Positions 7,062 through 16,407 are shown, counted from the stretch's first letter. The stretch is 64,000 nt of DNA from an uncultured Lachnospiraceae bacterium (GCA_910583615.1 CAJTXP010000018.1:1-64000); one strand, 5' to 3'. The notes: generated from the sequence alone by a model not told the origin. Numbers and translations: made by a program.

Positions 7062-7877
7062 ATGACGGACCATATATTTCTGGATTTCTGGAACAACCGG
7101 AAGCTGATCTGGAAGCTGTCCAAAAATGATTTTAAGACCCGGTATGCGGGATCTTATTTCGGCGTGCTCTGGGCCATGGTCCAGCCGGTGGTCATCGTAC
7201 TGGTGTACTGGTTCGTCTTTCAGATCGGCCTGAACAACGCCACGGCGGAATTAAAGCAGGGCATCCCTGTGCCCTTTGTCCTGTGGCTGGTCAGCGGGAT
7301 CGTGCCCTGGTTTTATTTTTCCGAAAGCTTAAGCAACGGGACCAACGCGCTGCTGGAATACAATTATCTGGTAAAAAAGGTCGTGTTCAATATCAATATC
7401 CTGCCTCTGGTGAAGACGATCGCGGCGCTGTTCATCCATGCGTTTTTCGTACTGTTTATGGTGCTTCTGTTTGCCCTGTACGGCTATTATCCGGGGCTGC
7501 ATACATTGAAAGTGATTTATTTCAGCGCCAGCCTCATGGTCTTTGTCACGGGAGTGTGCATGCTGACCAGCGCGCTGGTGGTGTTTTTCCGGGACTTGAG
7601 TCAGATCATCAATATTTTCCTGCAGGTGGGCATCTGGATGACGCCGATCATGTGGTCGCTGGAGGATCTGCTGGCAAAATATCCGTTTCTGATGATCCTG
7701 AAGCTGAATCCGCTCTGCTACATCGTCTACGGCTACCGGGGGGCGCTGTTCCGGACGGATACGATCCTGGGGCTCGGGTGGATGAACGTGTATTTCTGGG
7801 CGGTGACCATTTTCATATGGGCGCTGGGAAGCAGCGTATTCCGAAAGCTGAAGGTGCACTTTGCGGACGTGCTGTGA
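7062..7877 (+). CDS. Polysaccharide ABC exporter, membrane subunit (Wzm/TagG type)
   Basis: A 271-aa ABC-2 type permease with about six membrane segments (AMVQPVVIVLVYWFVFQIG, IVPWFYFSESL and onward). It begins with the family motif FKTRYAGSYFGVLWAMVQP. It pairs with the ATPase that follows to flip the completed lipid-linked glycan across the membrane. I take ATG 7062 (GGAGGG 5 bases upstream); the longer open frame from 6942 lies inside rfbC and is not credible. The gap to the ATPase is 40 bases. Confidence 0.9.
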   Translation: MTDHIFLDFWNNRKLIWKLSKNDFKTRYAGSYFGVLWAMVQPVVIVLVYWFVFQIGLNNATAELKQGIPVPFVLWLVSGIVPWFYFSESLSNGTNALLEYNYLVKKVVFNINILPLVKTIAALFIHAFFVLFMVLLFALYGYYPGLHTLKVIYFSASLMVFVTGVCMLTSALVVFFRDLSQIINIFLQVGIWMTPIMWSLEDLLAKYPFLMILKLNPLCYIVYGYRGALFRTDTILGLGWMNVYFWAVTIFIWALGSSVFRKLKVHFADVL

Positions 7878-7917
7878 CCGGAAGCGCACAGAACGGGAAG
7901 AAGGTTAAGAGGAATCT

Positions 7918-9204
7918 ATGGATAACGTAGCGATCAAGCTGGAACATATTACGAAGATATACAAATTATATACTCGGAACCGGGACCGGCTGAAGGATTC
8001 CCTGGGCCTGACGAAGAAGAAATGCTACAGCGAGCACTACGCGCTGAAAGATGTCAGCATGACGATCCGTCAGGGAGAGACCGTGGGGATCATCGGAGTC
8101 AACGGTTCCGGCAAGTCTACGATTCTGAAAATCATCACGGGGGTCTTGAGCGCTACCGGCGGTGAGATGGAGATTAACGGCCGGATCTCGGCTCTTCTGG
8201 AGCTGGGCGCCGGTTTCAATATGGAGTATACCGGTCTGGAAAACGTGTATCTGAACGGAACCATGCTGGGCTTTTCGGAGGAGGAGATCGACGAAAGGCT
8301 TCAGGACATTCTGGATTTCGCGGATATCGGGGAGTTTATCCATCAGCCGGTAAAAACCTATTCCAGCGGCATGTTCGTGCGGCTGGCTTTTGCCGTGGCG
8401 ATCAATATTGATCCGGAGATCCTGATCGTGGATGAAGCGCTCTCGGTGGGAGACGTCTTTTTTCAGGCGAAATGCTATCATAAATTCGAGGAATTCAAGA
8501 AACAGGGCAGGACGATCCTGTTCGTCAGCCACGACCTGACCAGCATCGCCAAATACTGCGACCGGGTGGTCCTTTTGAATAAGGGCGTGAAGCTGGCGGA
8601 GGGTTCCCCGAAGGATATGGTCAATATGTATAAGAAGCTTCTGGTCCACCAGCTGGATGAGGAGACGCTGGAGGATGTGAGCGGGAAGAGTGAAATTGAC
8701 CGGCATACGGCGGAAGGCAGGGCGTGGAAGGATCATTTCCAGGTGAATCCGACGATTCTCGACTATGGGGAGAAACAGGCGGAAATCGTGGATTTCGGCA
8801 TCATCGACCAGTACGGGCAGTTTTCCAGCATCATCGAGAAGGGCAGCACCTGTCAGGTGAAGGCGAAGCTGTATTTCCACAGTCAGGTGAAAAACCCGAT
8901 TTTTACGATTACCATACGGAACAAACAGGGAACGGACATCACCGGGACCAACAGCATGTTCGAGCGGGTGGAGACCGGGACCGTGGAGGCGGGGGAGACG
9001 CGGATCGTCACCTATACCCAGCGGATCGACCTGCAGGGGGGCGATTATCTGATCTCCCTGGGCTGCACCGGGTATGTGGGAGACGAATTCAAGGTGTATC
9101 ACCGGCTCTATGATCTGGTGGGGATGACCGTACTTTCGGATAAGGATACGGTTGGTTTCTATGATATGAACACGGTGATCACGGTGGAAAATGGAGAGAA
9201 ATGA
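7918..9204 (+). CDS. Polysaccharide ABC exporter ATPase with C-terminal glycan-recognition domain (Wzt type)
   Basis: A 428-aa protein. The ATPase domain (1-250) shows Walker A GVNGSGKST (60-68), a signature YSSGMFVRLAFA typical of TagH/Wzt rather than LSGGQ, Walker B EILIVDEAL and the switch His in FVSHD. Residues from about 270 to the end form a beta-sandwich (VDFGIIDQYGQFSSIIEKG, NKQGTDITGTNS), as in the C-terminal domain of Wzt. In E. coli O9a that domain binds the modified non-reducing end of the chain before export. The last 14 bases overlap the start of the methyltransferase gene, so the two are probably translated together. This architecture implies export of a finished, capped chain. 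Confidence 0.9.
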   Translation: MDNVAIKLEHITKIYKLYTRNRDRLKDSLGLTKKKCYSEHYALKDVSMTIRQGETVGIIGVNGSGKSTILKIITGVLSATGGEMEINGRISALLELGAGFNMEYTGLENVYLNGTMLGFSEEEIDERLQDILDFADIGEFIHQPVKTYSSGMFVRLAFAVAINIDPEILIVDEALSVGDVFFQAKCYHKFEEFKKQGRTILFVSHDLTSIAKYCDRVVLLNKGVKLAEGSPKDMVNMYKKLLVHQLDEETLEDVSGKSEIDRHTAEGRAWKDHFQVNPTILDYGEKQAEIVDFGIIDQYGQFSSIIEKGSTCQVKAKLYFHSQVKNPIFTITIRNKQGTDITGTNSMFERVETGTVEAGETRIVTYTQRIDLQGGDYLISLGCTGYVGDEFKVYHRLYDLVGMTVLSDKDTVGFYDMNTVITVENGEK

Positions 9205-11386
9205 GGTGCCGGACCGGATGAGCAGGGAAACAGGCGTTACAGGCCGAAACAGCGAAACGTATGGAAATGTGACGGTCTTCTATGAAGAAGGCATTTTGGA
9301 GACGCAGCAGGCGCGTCCGGAGGATGCGAAGATCCTGGAACTGGTGGAGGCGGGATACGACTGCCGCCGGGGAACGGAAGATTCCTGGCCGGTGCTGTAC
9401 CATCTGTCGCATCTCAGGGAAAATCTGACGGAGTGGCTGCCGATCGGCCCCGGGGACCGGGTGCTGGAGTTCGACGCGGACACCGGAGAGCTGACCGGAG
9501 GATTTTTGAAAAAGGCCGGACAGGTCGTCTGCCTGGAGGAGAGCGTAAGCCGCAGCCGGATTCTGGCAAAGCGGCATCAGAGTGCGGAAAATCTGAGCGT
9601 CTATGCGGGGGATCCATGGAGAAATCTGGAGCTTTTAAAAGCAGAGTCCGGGGGCGTATACGACTGGATTGTGGCTGCGGGGCTTCCCGGGCAGGCGGCG
9701 GAGTATTTCACAGGAGAACATCCGGAGGCGGAAGCGCTGAAGCGTCTGCGGACGTATCTGAGGCCGGGAGGGCATCTGGTGCTGGCGGCGGACAACCGGT
9801 TCGGCCTGAAATACTGGGCAGGCGCCATGGAACCCCATACAGGCGGCTATTTTGACAGTCTGGAAGGACGGGGCAGCACGTTTTCCAGAAGGGAACTGGA
9901 ACGGATTCTGGAGGAGAGCGGCTGCGGGGACGCGGCGTTTTACTATCCCTATCCAGAACGGTGGTTTCCGACGGCCATCTATTCGGACCAGTGGCTTCCG
10001 AAGGCGGGAGAGCTGAACCACAACCTGCGGAATTTTGAGGGAGAACGGCTGGTTCTCTTTCAGGAGGAGAAGGTCTATGACCAGCTGATCCGGGACGGAA
10101 GGTATCCGGAGTTCGCCAACGCGTTCCTGTGCATCGTCGGGCCGGAGCCGGAGGAGCGGACAATTTACTGCAAATATTCCAACGACCGGGCGGAGCGTTT
10201 CATGCTGCGTACGGATGTTGTAAAAAATACAGAGGGTTATGAGGTGCGCAAAGTCCCGCTGGCCGGAGCAGCGAAGGACCATGTCCGGAAGATGAAGCAG
10301 TGGGAGGAGGAGCTGGACCGGCTGTACCAGAGGAACGGAATCCGCGCCAACCGCTGCACACTGAAAGGGGACGCGGCGGCCTTTGAATTCCTGGAAGGCG
10401 CCACCTTTGAAGAGCGTCTGGACGCCCTTCGCCGGGCGGGAGATACGGAGGGTCTCGTATCGGAGATCCTGTGGTTCCGGACGCTTCTTATGGATACGCT
10501 GAAACCGGAGCTCAGGCCCTTTGCTAAAAGCGGCGCGTTTGTGGAGATGTTCGGCAGTCCGGAATTTCCAAAAGCGTACGAAGGCGCGGAGACAAACAAT
10601 CTGGACTGGATCTTCGGAAATCTCATGGGGACGGAGGACGGTATCCGAATCATCGACTACGAATGGACGTTCCGGGTACAGGTGCCGGCGGACTATCTGC
10701 TCTGGCGGGCGCTGTCCCTCTATGTGCACGGCAGGGAGGATATGAGCGCGCTGGGGCTCATGGCGCTGGCGGGTATCTCTCCGGAGGAGGAACGGATCTT
10801 TGAAGAGATGGAACATCATTTTCAGCTGTGGCTCCTCTCGGGGACGCAGACCATCGGGGCGCAGTATCTGGCCACTGCGGGACGTACCATTACACTTTCG
10901 GATATGCTGAAGCAGGTGAAAAAGAACCGGATTCAGGTCTATCCGGATACGGGGCACGGCCTGTCCGAGGCGGAGAGCTTCTGGATCGACACGGAGCCGG
11001 ATAAGCAGGGGATCATCCGTCTGGAGATTCTGCTTCCGCCGGGCGTGCAGGCGCTGCGGCTGGACCCGGCGGAGCATACCTGCCTGGTGAAGGTGCGGCG
11101 GCTGCTTGGAGAACTGAACGGGACGTATCCGCTTTCCTGGACCCACAACGGCAGGGAGCTGGAGCAGGAGGGGATCCTCTATACGACGACGGACCCGCAG
11201 ATCCAGATCCAGGGCATCGTGCCGGGCACCGGACGGATCTATGCGGAGCTTACGGTGGAGGAGCTGCATCCGGATACCGCGTATGCCTGCATGAATCTGC
11301 TGAACCGGGTGCGGTCGGCGGAGCGCCTTTTGGAAAGCGCGCCGTTCCGTTTCCTGAAAAAACTGAAAAAGTCCATGAAAAGATAG
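9191..11386 (+). CDS. Methyltransferase plus kinase-like protein, candidate polysaccharide chain terminator
   Basis: A 731-aa protein. Residues about 55-270 follow a class I SAM-methyltransferase plan: VLEFDADTGELTGGFL (motif I), VVCLEES, YDWIVAAG, LRPGGHLVLAADNRFGLKYWAG. Motif I is unusual because the glycine-rich EIGxGxG is replaced by EFDADTG. The middle part, about 315-560, resembles a phosphotransferase of the aminoglycoside/choline-kinase kind: NNLDWIFGNLM has the spacing of the catalytic D-x4-N loop, and IIDYEW that of the metal-binding D. The C-terminal 120 residues are beta-rich. The gene overlaps wzt by 14 bases. The order exporter ATPase with glycan-binding domain, then methyltransferase-kinase, is that of E. 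coli O8/O9a, where WbdD caps the chain. The role is inferred; the two-domain reading rests on motifs seen by eye. Confidence 0.6.
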   Translation: MERNEVPDRMSRETGVTGRNSETYGNVTVFYEEGILETQQARPEDAKILELVEAGYDCRRGTEDSWPVLYHLSHLRENLTEWLPIGPGDRVLEFDADTGELTGGFLKKAGQVVCLEESVSRSRILAKRHQSAENLSVYAGDPWRNLELLKAESGGVYDWIVAAGLPGQAAEYFTGEHPEAEALKRLRTYLRPGGHLVLAADNRFGLKYWAGAMEPHTGGYFDSLEGRGSTFSRRELERILEESGCGDAAFYYPYPERWFPTAIYSDQWLPKAGELNHNLRNFEGERLVLFQEEKVYDQLIRDGRYPEFANAFLCIVGPEPEERTIYCKYSNDRAERFMLRTDVVKNTEGYEVRKVPLAGAAKDHVRKMKQWEEELDRLYQRNGIRANRCTLKGDAAAFEFLEGATFEERLDALRRAGDTEGLVSEILWFRTLLMDTLKPELRPFAKSGAFVEMFGSPEFPKAYEGAETNNLDWIFGNLMGTEDGIRIIDYEWTFRVQVPADYLLWRALSLYVHGREDMSALGLMALAGISPEEERIFEEMEHHFQLWLLSGTQTIGAQYLATAGRTITLSDMLKQVKKNRIQVYPDTGHGLSEAESFWIDTEPDKQGIIRLEILLPPGVQALRLDPAEHTCLVKVRRLLGELNGTYPLSWTHNGRELEQEGILYTTTDPQIQIQGIVPGTGRIYAELTVEELHPDTAYACMNLLNRVRSAERLLESAPFRFLKKLKKSMKR

Positions 11387-11398
11387 AAGGATTATGGT

Positions 11399-13291
11399 AT
11401 GAGTAAAGAACAGAAGCAGGCGGATCTGCCTGCGCACAGAGACAGACGATTTGACGGTGTGCGGGACACCTGGTACTGGAAGGCCAGCAAGCCTCTGCGG
11501 GTGGTCGTCCATTTTTTCCTGCGCATTCGGAACGCCTACATTCATTACGGCGGCTTCCGGGGCATGTACCGGCGTTTGAAGCAGAAGCGGGGCGAGGCGG
11601 CAAAGCGGGTGGATTTTGGAACGAAGAGCTTTCCGGACGCGGCGCGCAGAAAGGCGGAGGAGGAGACGGTATTTTCCAGAGATCTTAAGATCAGCGTCCT
11701 GGTCCCCCTCTACAATACGCCGGAGAAGTTTCTGCGGGAGATGATCGATTCCGTGCGGTCGCAGACGTACCGCAACTGGGAGCTCTGCCTGGCCGACGGA
11801 AGCGATGAAAAGCACGGGGACGTAGGACAGATCTGCCTGGAGTACCAGAAGGAGGACAGCCGGATCCGCTATCAGAAAATCGAGAAAAACCTGGGTATCT
11901 CCGGTAACACCAACGTATGCTTTTCCATGGCCACGGGCGACTTCATCGGACTTTTCGATCATGACGACGTGATGCATCCAAGTCTTCTATATGAGTGCAT
12001 GAAGGTGATCTGTGAAAAGGACGCGGACTATGTGTATACGGACGAGGCGACCTTTACCTCTCCGAACCTGGACGATCTGATCGTGCTGCATTTTAAGCCG
12101 GACTATTCGCCGGACAACCTGCGCGCCAACAATTATATCTGTCATTTTTCCGTATTTGATGAAAAACTTCTGGAGAAGAGCGGGCTGTTCCGCCCGGAAT
12201 ATGACGGAAGCCAGGACCACGACATGATCCTCCGGCTGACCGAAGAGGCGAAAAACGTACAGCATATACCGAAAATACTCTATTACTGGCGTTCCCATCC
12301 GGCTTCCGTGGCGGCGGACATCAATGCCAAGACCTACGCCATCGACGCGGCGAAGCGGGCAGTCCACGACCATATGCGGGACTACTACGGGATCGAGGTG
12401 GAGGTGGAGAGCACCCGCGCTTTCCCGACGATCTTCCAGGTGAAATATCCCATAAACGGGCAGCCGCTGATCAGCATCGTGATCCCCAACAAGGACCACG
12501 TGGAGGATCTGCGGCGCTGCATCGGCTCCATTCTGGAGAAATCCACCTGGAAGCAGGTGGAGATCATCGTGGTGGAGAACAACAGCCGGGAGCAGAGCAT
12601 CCGGGATTATTACCGGGAACTGGAACAGGTCCCGCAGGTGCAGGTGGTCACGTACGAGGGCGAATTCAATTATTCCAGAATCAACAATTACGGAGTGACC
12701 TTTGCAAAAGGAGAATACCTTCTGTTCCTGAACAATGACACGGAGGTCATTACGCCGGACTGGATCGAGCAGCTTCTGATGTACGCCCAGCGTCCGGACG
12801 TGGGCGCCGTGGGGGCGAAGCTCTACTATGCGGACAACACGATCCAGCATGCGGGCGTGGTCATCGGCCTTGGGGCCCACCGTTCCGCGGGGCATACCCA
12901 CTATAAGATGCCGAAGGAGCATCTGGGCTATATGGGGCGGCTCTGCTACGCCCAGGACATGACGGCGGTGACCGCGGCGTGCCTGATGGTAAAGCGGAGC
13001 ATCTACGAGGAAGTGGGAGGGCTGGACGAGACCTTTACCATCTCTTTGAATGATGTGGATTTCTGCCTGAAGATCCGGGAAAAAGGGTATCTCAACATCT
13101 TTACGCCCTTTGCGGAGCTGTATCATTACGAATCGAAGACAAGAGGGCTGGAGGAAGGGGAGAAGCTCCGGCGCTATGAGAAAGAATGCGCCCGTTTCCG
13201 GGAGAAATGGAAAGACGCGCTGGATGCGGGAGACCCCTATTACAATCCGAATTTTTCTCTGGATTATTCGGATTTTACCCTGCGGTTTTAA
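11399..13291 (+). CDS. Tandem GT2 glycosyltransferase, 630 aa
   Basis: Two complete GT2 (GT-A fold) domains. Domain 1 (from about residue 100) has ISVLVPLYNTPEKFL, the LFDHDD metal site and a C-terminal DGSQDHDMILR. Domain 2 (from about 355) has LISIVIPNKDHVEDL, FLNNDTEV as its DxD-type site and NDVDFCLKIREKG. Such double-headed enzymes commonly make rhamnose-containing backbones by adding two linkages in turn. The protein is cytoplasmic with no membrane segment. It follows the terminator-like gene by 12 bases. The second tandem GT2 protein (19553-21319) is similar in layout, but its second site is degraded. Substrate and linkage cannot be read from sequence. Confidence 0.85.
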   Translation: MSKEQKQADLPAHRDRRFDGVRDTWYWKASKPLRVVVHFFLRIRNAYIHYGGFRGMYRRLKQKRGEAAKRVDFGTKSFPDAARRKAEEETVFSRDLKISVLVPLYNTPEKFLREMIDSVRSQTYRNWELCLADGSDEKHGDVGQICLEYQKEDSRIRYQKIEKNLGISGNTNVCFSMATGDFIGLFDHDDVMHPSLLYECMKVICEKDADYVYTDEATFTSPNLDDLIVLHFKPDYSPDNLRANNYICHFSVFDEKLLEKSGLFRPEYDGSQDHDMILRLTEEAKNVQHIPKILYYWRSHPASVAADINAKTYAIDAAKRAVHDHMRDYYGIEVEVESTRAFPTIFQVKYPINGQPLISIVIPNKDHVEDLRRCIGSILEKSTWKQVEIIVVENNSREQSIRDYYRELEQVPQVQVVTYEGEFNYSRINNYGVTFAKGEYLLFLNNDTEVITPDWIEQLLMYAQRPDVGAVGAKLYYADNTIQHAGVVIGLGAHRSAGHTHYKMPKEHLGYMGRLCYAQDMTAVTAACLMVKRSIYEEVGGLDETFTISLNDVDFCLKIREKGYLNIFTPFAELYHYESKTRGLEEGEKLRRYEKECARFREKWKDALDAGDPYYNPNFSLDYSDFTLRF

Positions 13292-13394
13292 AGGCGGGCC
13301 GCGCCGGCAGGCGCATCTTCTGGGAGGATGCGCGTTAAAAGCAGCCGGATGCCGGGCGGACGGTGTCTGAAAATTGTCATAAAAGAGGAAAGTC

Positions 13395-14615
13395 ATGAAG
13401 AGAATAGAACGGGAAAAGGTGATACGCAACGCGTACAGGAGCACGATCCTGGCGCTGACGATCTGCTGTTTTTTCCTGGGGACCGTACTGGTGATCCATG
13501 AGGCGGCCCGGGAATACGAGGTGAAGGTGCTGGAGAAGCGTCTGGAGGCAAAGGGCGTGGTTCAGAACGACGAAGGGCTGTTTGGCAGCGTGCAGCTGTT
13601 TCTGCCGGAAGAGATCTATGTGGCGTCCGGCGTGACGCTGGAGCTGTACAACAGCCAGATCTCTTCTCTGGGAGAGCGGATCGGGAATTACAATGTAAAG
13701 TGGACCTGCGCGGTGGGAAAAAACATGTACCGTAAATTTTCTGTTACCGGGACGGACGAGCTGACCGGGAACTATCCTCTGATCTTTACGATTTTTGACG
13801 ATAACGGCGCGCAGGTGGCAAAGGCTTCCACGGAGCTTAGGATCGTGCCTGCGGTTACGGATTCCTTTTCGCTTCTGACCATCGGGGACAGCCTTTCCTG
13901 TGATCCGGCCACCTACGAGCGGCTCAATGAGCTGACGGACGGACAGATCGTCTATATGGGCACCCGGGGCGTGGGCGGTTCCCTGACCGAGGCAAGGCGG
14001 GGCTTTTCCGCGGCGGACTATCTGTCAGACGCCGGTTATACAGAGGAGGAGCCCGAAGAGGAAGTGCATCCTTTTTATAATGAAGAAACAGGGAGTTTTG
14101 ACTGGGAATATTATAAGGAAACCACGGGTTTTGAGCCGGATGCGGTGGAGGTGTTCCTGGGGACCAACGGCCTTTCGGAGGACCCGGTGGAAAACGGGGA
14201 CAACATTGCGCGGATCGTGCGGAACATCCATGAAACGGACCCGAAGCTTCCGATCTATCTGGTCCATACCCTGTATCCGGCGAATCAGGACGGCATCGGT
14301 TCCTGGAGCAGCCAGGACGGCTATGCGCTCTATGGGGACCGGTACAAGCTGGATGAAGACCGGAAGGTATTCAGCCTGATGCTGTATCTGGAAGAGGTAC
14401 TGAAGGAGGAAGAATGCCTGTATTTTGTTCCGGCGGGCATGTGCCACGACAGTGCAAACAACTTTGAGACGGTGTCGGTCCCGGTCAATCCGCATTCGGA
14501 AGAGATGATCGAAGTGCCGACGAATGCCGTCCATCCGGGACGCGCCGGATACCGGCAGATCGCGGACTGCCTGTACAGCGTGATCTGCGGAACAAAAGCA
14601 GAATGGGAGCAGTAG
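13395..14615 (+). CDS. Membrane-anchored SGNH/GDSL-like hydrolase
   Basis: A 406-aa protein with a signal anchor at residues 17-37 and an external domain. The SGNH blocks are visible: LLTIGDSLS (nucleophile Ser), the Gly block VGGSL, GTNG (Asn) and a final NAVHPGRAGY with the catalytic His. In most family members the last block is D-x-x-H. Here the Asp is Asn, so the triad is incomplete or another acid is used. An N-terminal beta domain (about 60-165) precedes the hydrolase. Within a polysaccharide cluster, O-acetyl addition or removal is the usual role. A 103-base gap with a GCGCATC/GATGCGC hairpin but no T-run separates it from the tandem GT2 gene. Confidence 0.7.
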   Translation: MKRIEREKVIRNAYRSTILALTICCFFLGTVLVIHEAAREYEVKVLEKRLEAKGVVQNDEGLFGSVQLFLPEEIYVASGVTLELYNSQISSLGERIGNYNVKWTCAVGKNMYRKFSVTGTDELTGNYPLIFTIFDDNGAQVAKASTELRIVPAVTDSFSLLTIGDSLSCDPATYERLNELTDGQIVYMGTRGVGGSLTEARRGFSAADYLSDAGYTEEEPEEEVHPFYNEETGSFDWEYYKETTGFEPDAVEVFLGTNGLSEDPVENGDNIARIVRNIHETDPKLPIYLVHTLYPANQDGIGSWSSQDGYALYGDRYKLDEDRKVFSLMLYLEEVLKEEECLYFVPAGMCHDSANNFETVSVPVNPHSEEMIEVPTNAVHPGRAGYRQIADCLYSVICGTKAEWEQ

Positions 14616-14618
14616 AAT

Positions 14619-15008
14619 ATGAAAAAGCTGATGGAGCAGATCATAAAGTTTGGATTCGTAGGATTTTTGTGTTTTTTTATTGACTATGGGATCATGGTGC
14701 TGTTGACGGAGCGGTTTGGAGTGGACTATCTTCTGTCCAGCGGGATCTCCTTTACGGTATCGGTTATAGTCAATTATATCCTGAGTATCACTTTTGTATT
14801 TGAAACGGATAAAAATAAAAACAGGATCAGCGAATTTGTGATTTTCGTTATATTGAGCGTTATCGGACTTGGAATCAATGAAGCCTGCATGTGGTTTACT
14901 GTGGAGACCATGGGGATTCATTACATGATTTCCAAGATCGGTGCGACGGCAGTGGTCATGGTATATAATTTCATAAGCCGGAAAATGTTTATAGAAAAGA
15001 AGAATTAA
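14619..15008 (+). CDS. GtrA-family membrane protein
   Basis: A 129-aa protein with four hydrophobic segments and the GtrA pattern (IIKFGFVGFLCFFIDYGIM, YNFISRKMFIEKKN at the end). GtrA-type proteins are thought to move polyprenyl-phosphate-linked sugars across the membrane for side-chain decoration. It starts 3 bases after the hydrolase stop, so the two are probably translated together. From here to 26673 the genes look noticeably more AT-rich at third codon positions than those before 14615. This suggests the cluster was assembled from two sources. Confidence 0.85.
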   Translation: MKKLMEQIIKFGFVGFLCFFIDYGIMVLLTERFGVDYLLSSGISFTVSVIVNYILSITFVFETDKNKNRISEFVIFVILSVIGLGINEACMWFTVETMGIHYMISKIGATAVVMVYNFISRKMFIEKKN

Positions 15009-15023
15009 AGGAGACAGCAGGAT

Positions 15024-16376
15024 ATGAAAAAACGTCTGACATTACTGGGCACGCTGCTGGCGGCGGCACTGATCTTTGGGTGTTCGGGGAAAACACAGGA
15101 CCAGGGGACAGAGACAGAGAAACCGGAGACAGAAGAGGAAGAAACAAAGCCGCCGGCTCCTGGGGAAGAGAACTGGGGAACGGCCCCGGAGTTTTCCGTG
15201 CCCATGATCACGACAACTCCGATCCGGTCGCTCTCTGTTACGGTGGGAAGTACAGAAGAAGAGGTCAGTCTGACCTGGTATTCTCCGTCGGAAGAGGCCG
15301 GGCAGGTTCTCTGGACAACCAAAGATGATGAGAACTTTGAAGAGGCGGAGGTATACAGCGCTTCCGTGGCGGCTTCTGAAGTCACTGCCGGGTATTATAT
15401 TAACCGTGCAGTGGTAACAGGGCTTTTGCCGGAGACGGAATATCAGTATCAGGTGGGAAGCGGTGAAGCGGTATCACCGGTATATTCTTACTCGACGCCT
15501 GCATTTTCGGATTCTTTTCGTTTTACAGCCGTAGGAGACGCGCAGATCGGCAAGCCGGTGGAAGAGGTGGACAGGCAGAAAAACAACTGGCACAGACTTT
15601 TAAACAAGGTCAAATATCATTTTCCAGATACCAGTTTCCTGGTTTCGCTTGGCGATCAGGTCAACGATTTTGATGACGGGGAACAGTACAATGCATTTTT
15701 GAATCAGGGAGTGCTTTACAGCCTGTCCCTGGCGCCTGTCAAAGGCAATCATGATGTGGGCGGCCCTCAGTATTCCGAACATTTTACGCTTCCGAACCAG
15801 TCGTCGTTTGGAACCTGCGACGATGAAGGCGATGGAGATTACTGGTTTACCAGAGGCTGTGCGCTGTTCATGGTCCTGGATACCATGGATACTGCAAAAT
15901 GGGGCGAGCATGAGGAATTTATTGCATCGGCAGTGGAGGCGAATCCGGATGCGGTGTGGAGAATCGTGTTTTCCCATTTTTCGCCCTATAACGGATATGA
16001 AAGCTATCTGGAAAATGCAGAGAATCTCCGTCCGTATTTTCTGCAGTTTACCGGTAAATACGATATTGACCTGGTAATGTGCGGACATGACCATGCCTAT
16101 GTGCGGACGTATTTCATTCAGGAAGACGGAAGCTTTCAGGAATATGAAAGTCCTGCGGCTGATCCGGAAGGAACCATGTACCTGACCTTAAGTTCCTCGA
16201 GCGGAAGCCTGTACCGCCGTCCGACTTCTCAGGCGGAAGCCGCGGTGTCCAAAAAAAGGGACGCGCCGGAAGTGACGGATGTGCAGATTACGCCGGACAG
16301 CCTGAAAGTCAGCACATTCAATGCAGAAACCTGGGAGCCGACGGATGAATTTGAGATTCAGAAGCAGAAAATGTAG
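15024..16376 (+). CDS. Metallophosphoesterase lipoprotein (purple acid phosphatase-like)
   Basis: A 450-aa exported protein. The signal peptide ends in a lipobox (LIFGC, Cys near residue 20), followed by an acidic Glu/Thr-rich linker. A fibronectin-like domain (about 70-150, SVTVGSTEEEVSLTWYS) is the usual N-terminal part of purple acid phosphatases. The calcineurin-type metal motifs then follow in order: GDAQIG, SLGDQVND, GNHD, FSHFSPYNG and CGHDHAY. It would act outside the cell on phosphate esters. It stands immediately before the CotH/VTC/DUF4956 block. Its own ribosome site is AAGGAG. The substrate is not evident. Confidence 0.85.
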   Translation: MKKRLTLLGTLLAAALIFGCSGKTQDQGTETEKPETEEEETKPPAPGEENWGTAPEFSVPMITTTPIRSLSVTVGSTEEEVSLTWYSPSEEAGQVLWTTKDDENFEEAEVYSASVAASEVTAGYYINRAVVTGLLPETEYQYQVGSGEAVSPVYSYSTPAFSDSFRFTAVGDAQIGKPVEEVDRQKNNWHRLLNKVKYHFPDTSFLVSLGDQVNDFDDGEQYNAFLNQGVLYSLSLAPVKGNHDVGGPQYSEHFTLPNQSSFGTCDDEGDGDYWFTRGCALFMVLDTMDTAKWGEHEEFIASAVEANPDAVWRIVFSHFSPYNGYESYLENAENLRPYFLQFTGKYDIDLVMCGHDHAYVRTYFIQEDGSFQEYESPAADPEGTMYLTLSSSSGSLYRRPTSQAEAAVSKKRDAPEVTDVQITPDSLKVSTFNAETWEPTDEFEIQKQKM

Positions 16377-16378
16377 CG

Positions 16379-16407
16379 TTGCGCATGGAGAGGAAAACTG
16401 TTATAAT
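16379..16407 (+). promoter_or_regulatory. Internal promoter before the CotH-type kinase gene
   Basis: TTGCGC (16379-16384), a 17-base spacer and TATAAT (16402-16407). It is framed by an inverted repeat, GTTGCG (16378-16383) and CGCAAC (16412-16417), that overlaps the -35 box and the likely start site. This arrangement suits an operator. The promoter would allow the kinase, VTC and DUF4956 genes to be expressed separately from the rest of the cluster. Confidence 0.5.

Noticed and set aside
9635..11977. 780-codon open frame on the minus strand
   Set aside because: It lies antisense to the methyltransferase-kinase and tandem GT genes. Its translation is rich in Arg, His, Pro and Leu with no recognisable domain, as expected from the reverse of GC-rich coding DNA.
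13306..13340. Hairpin GCGCATC/GATGCGC after the tandem GT gene as a terminator
   Set aside because: No T-run follows and the downstream genes clearly belong to the same cluster.
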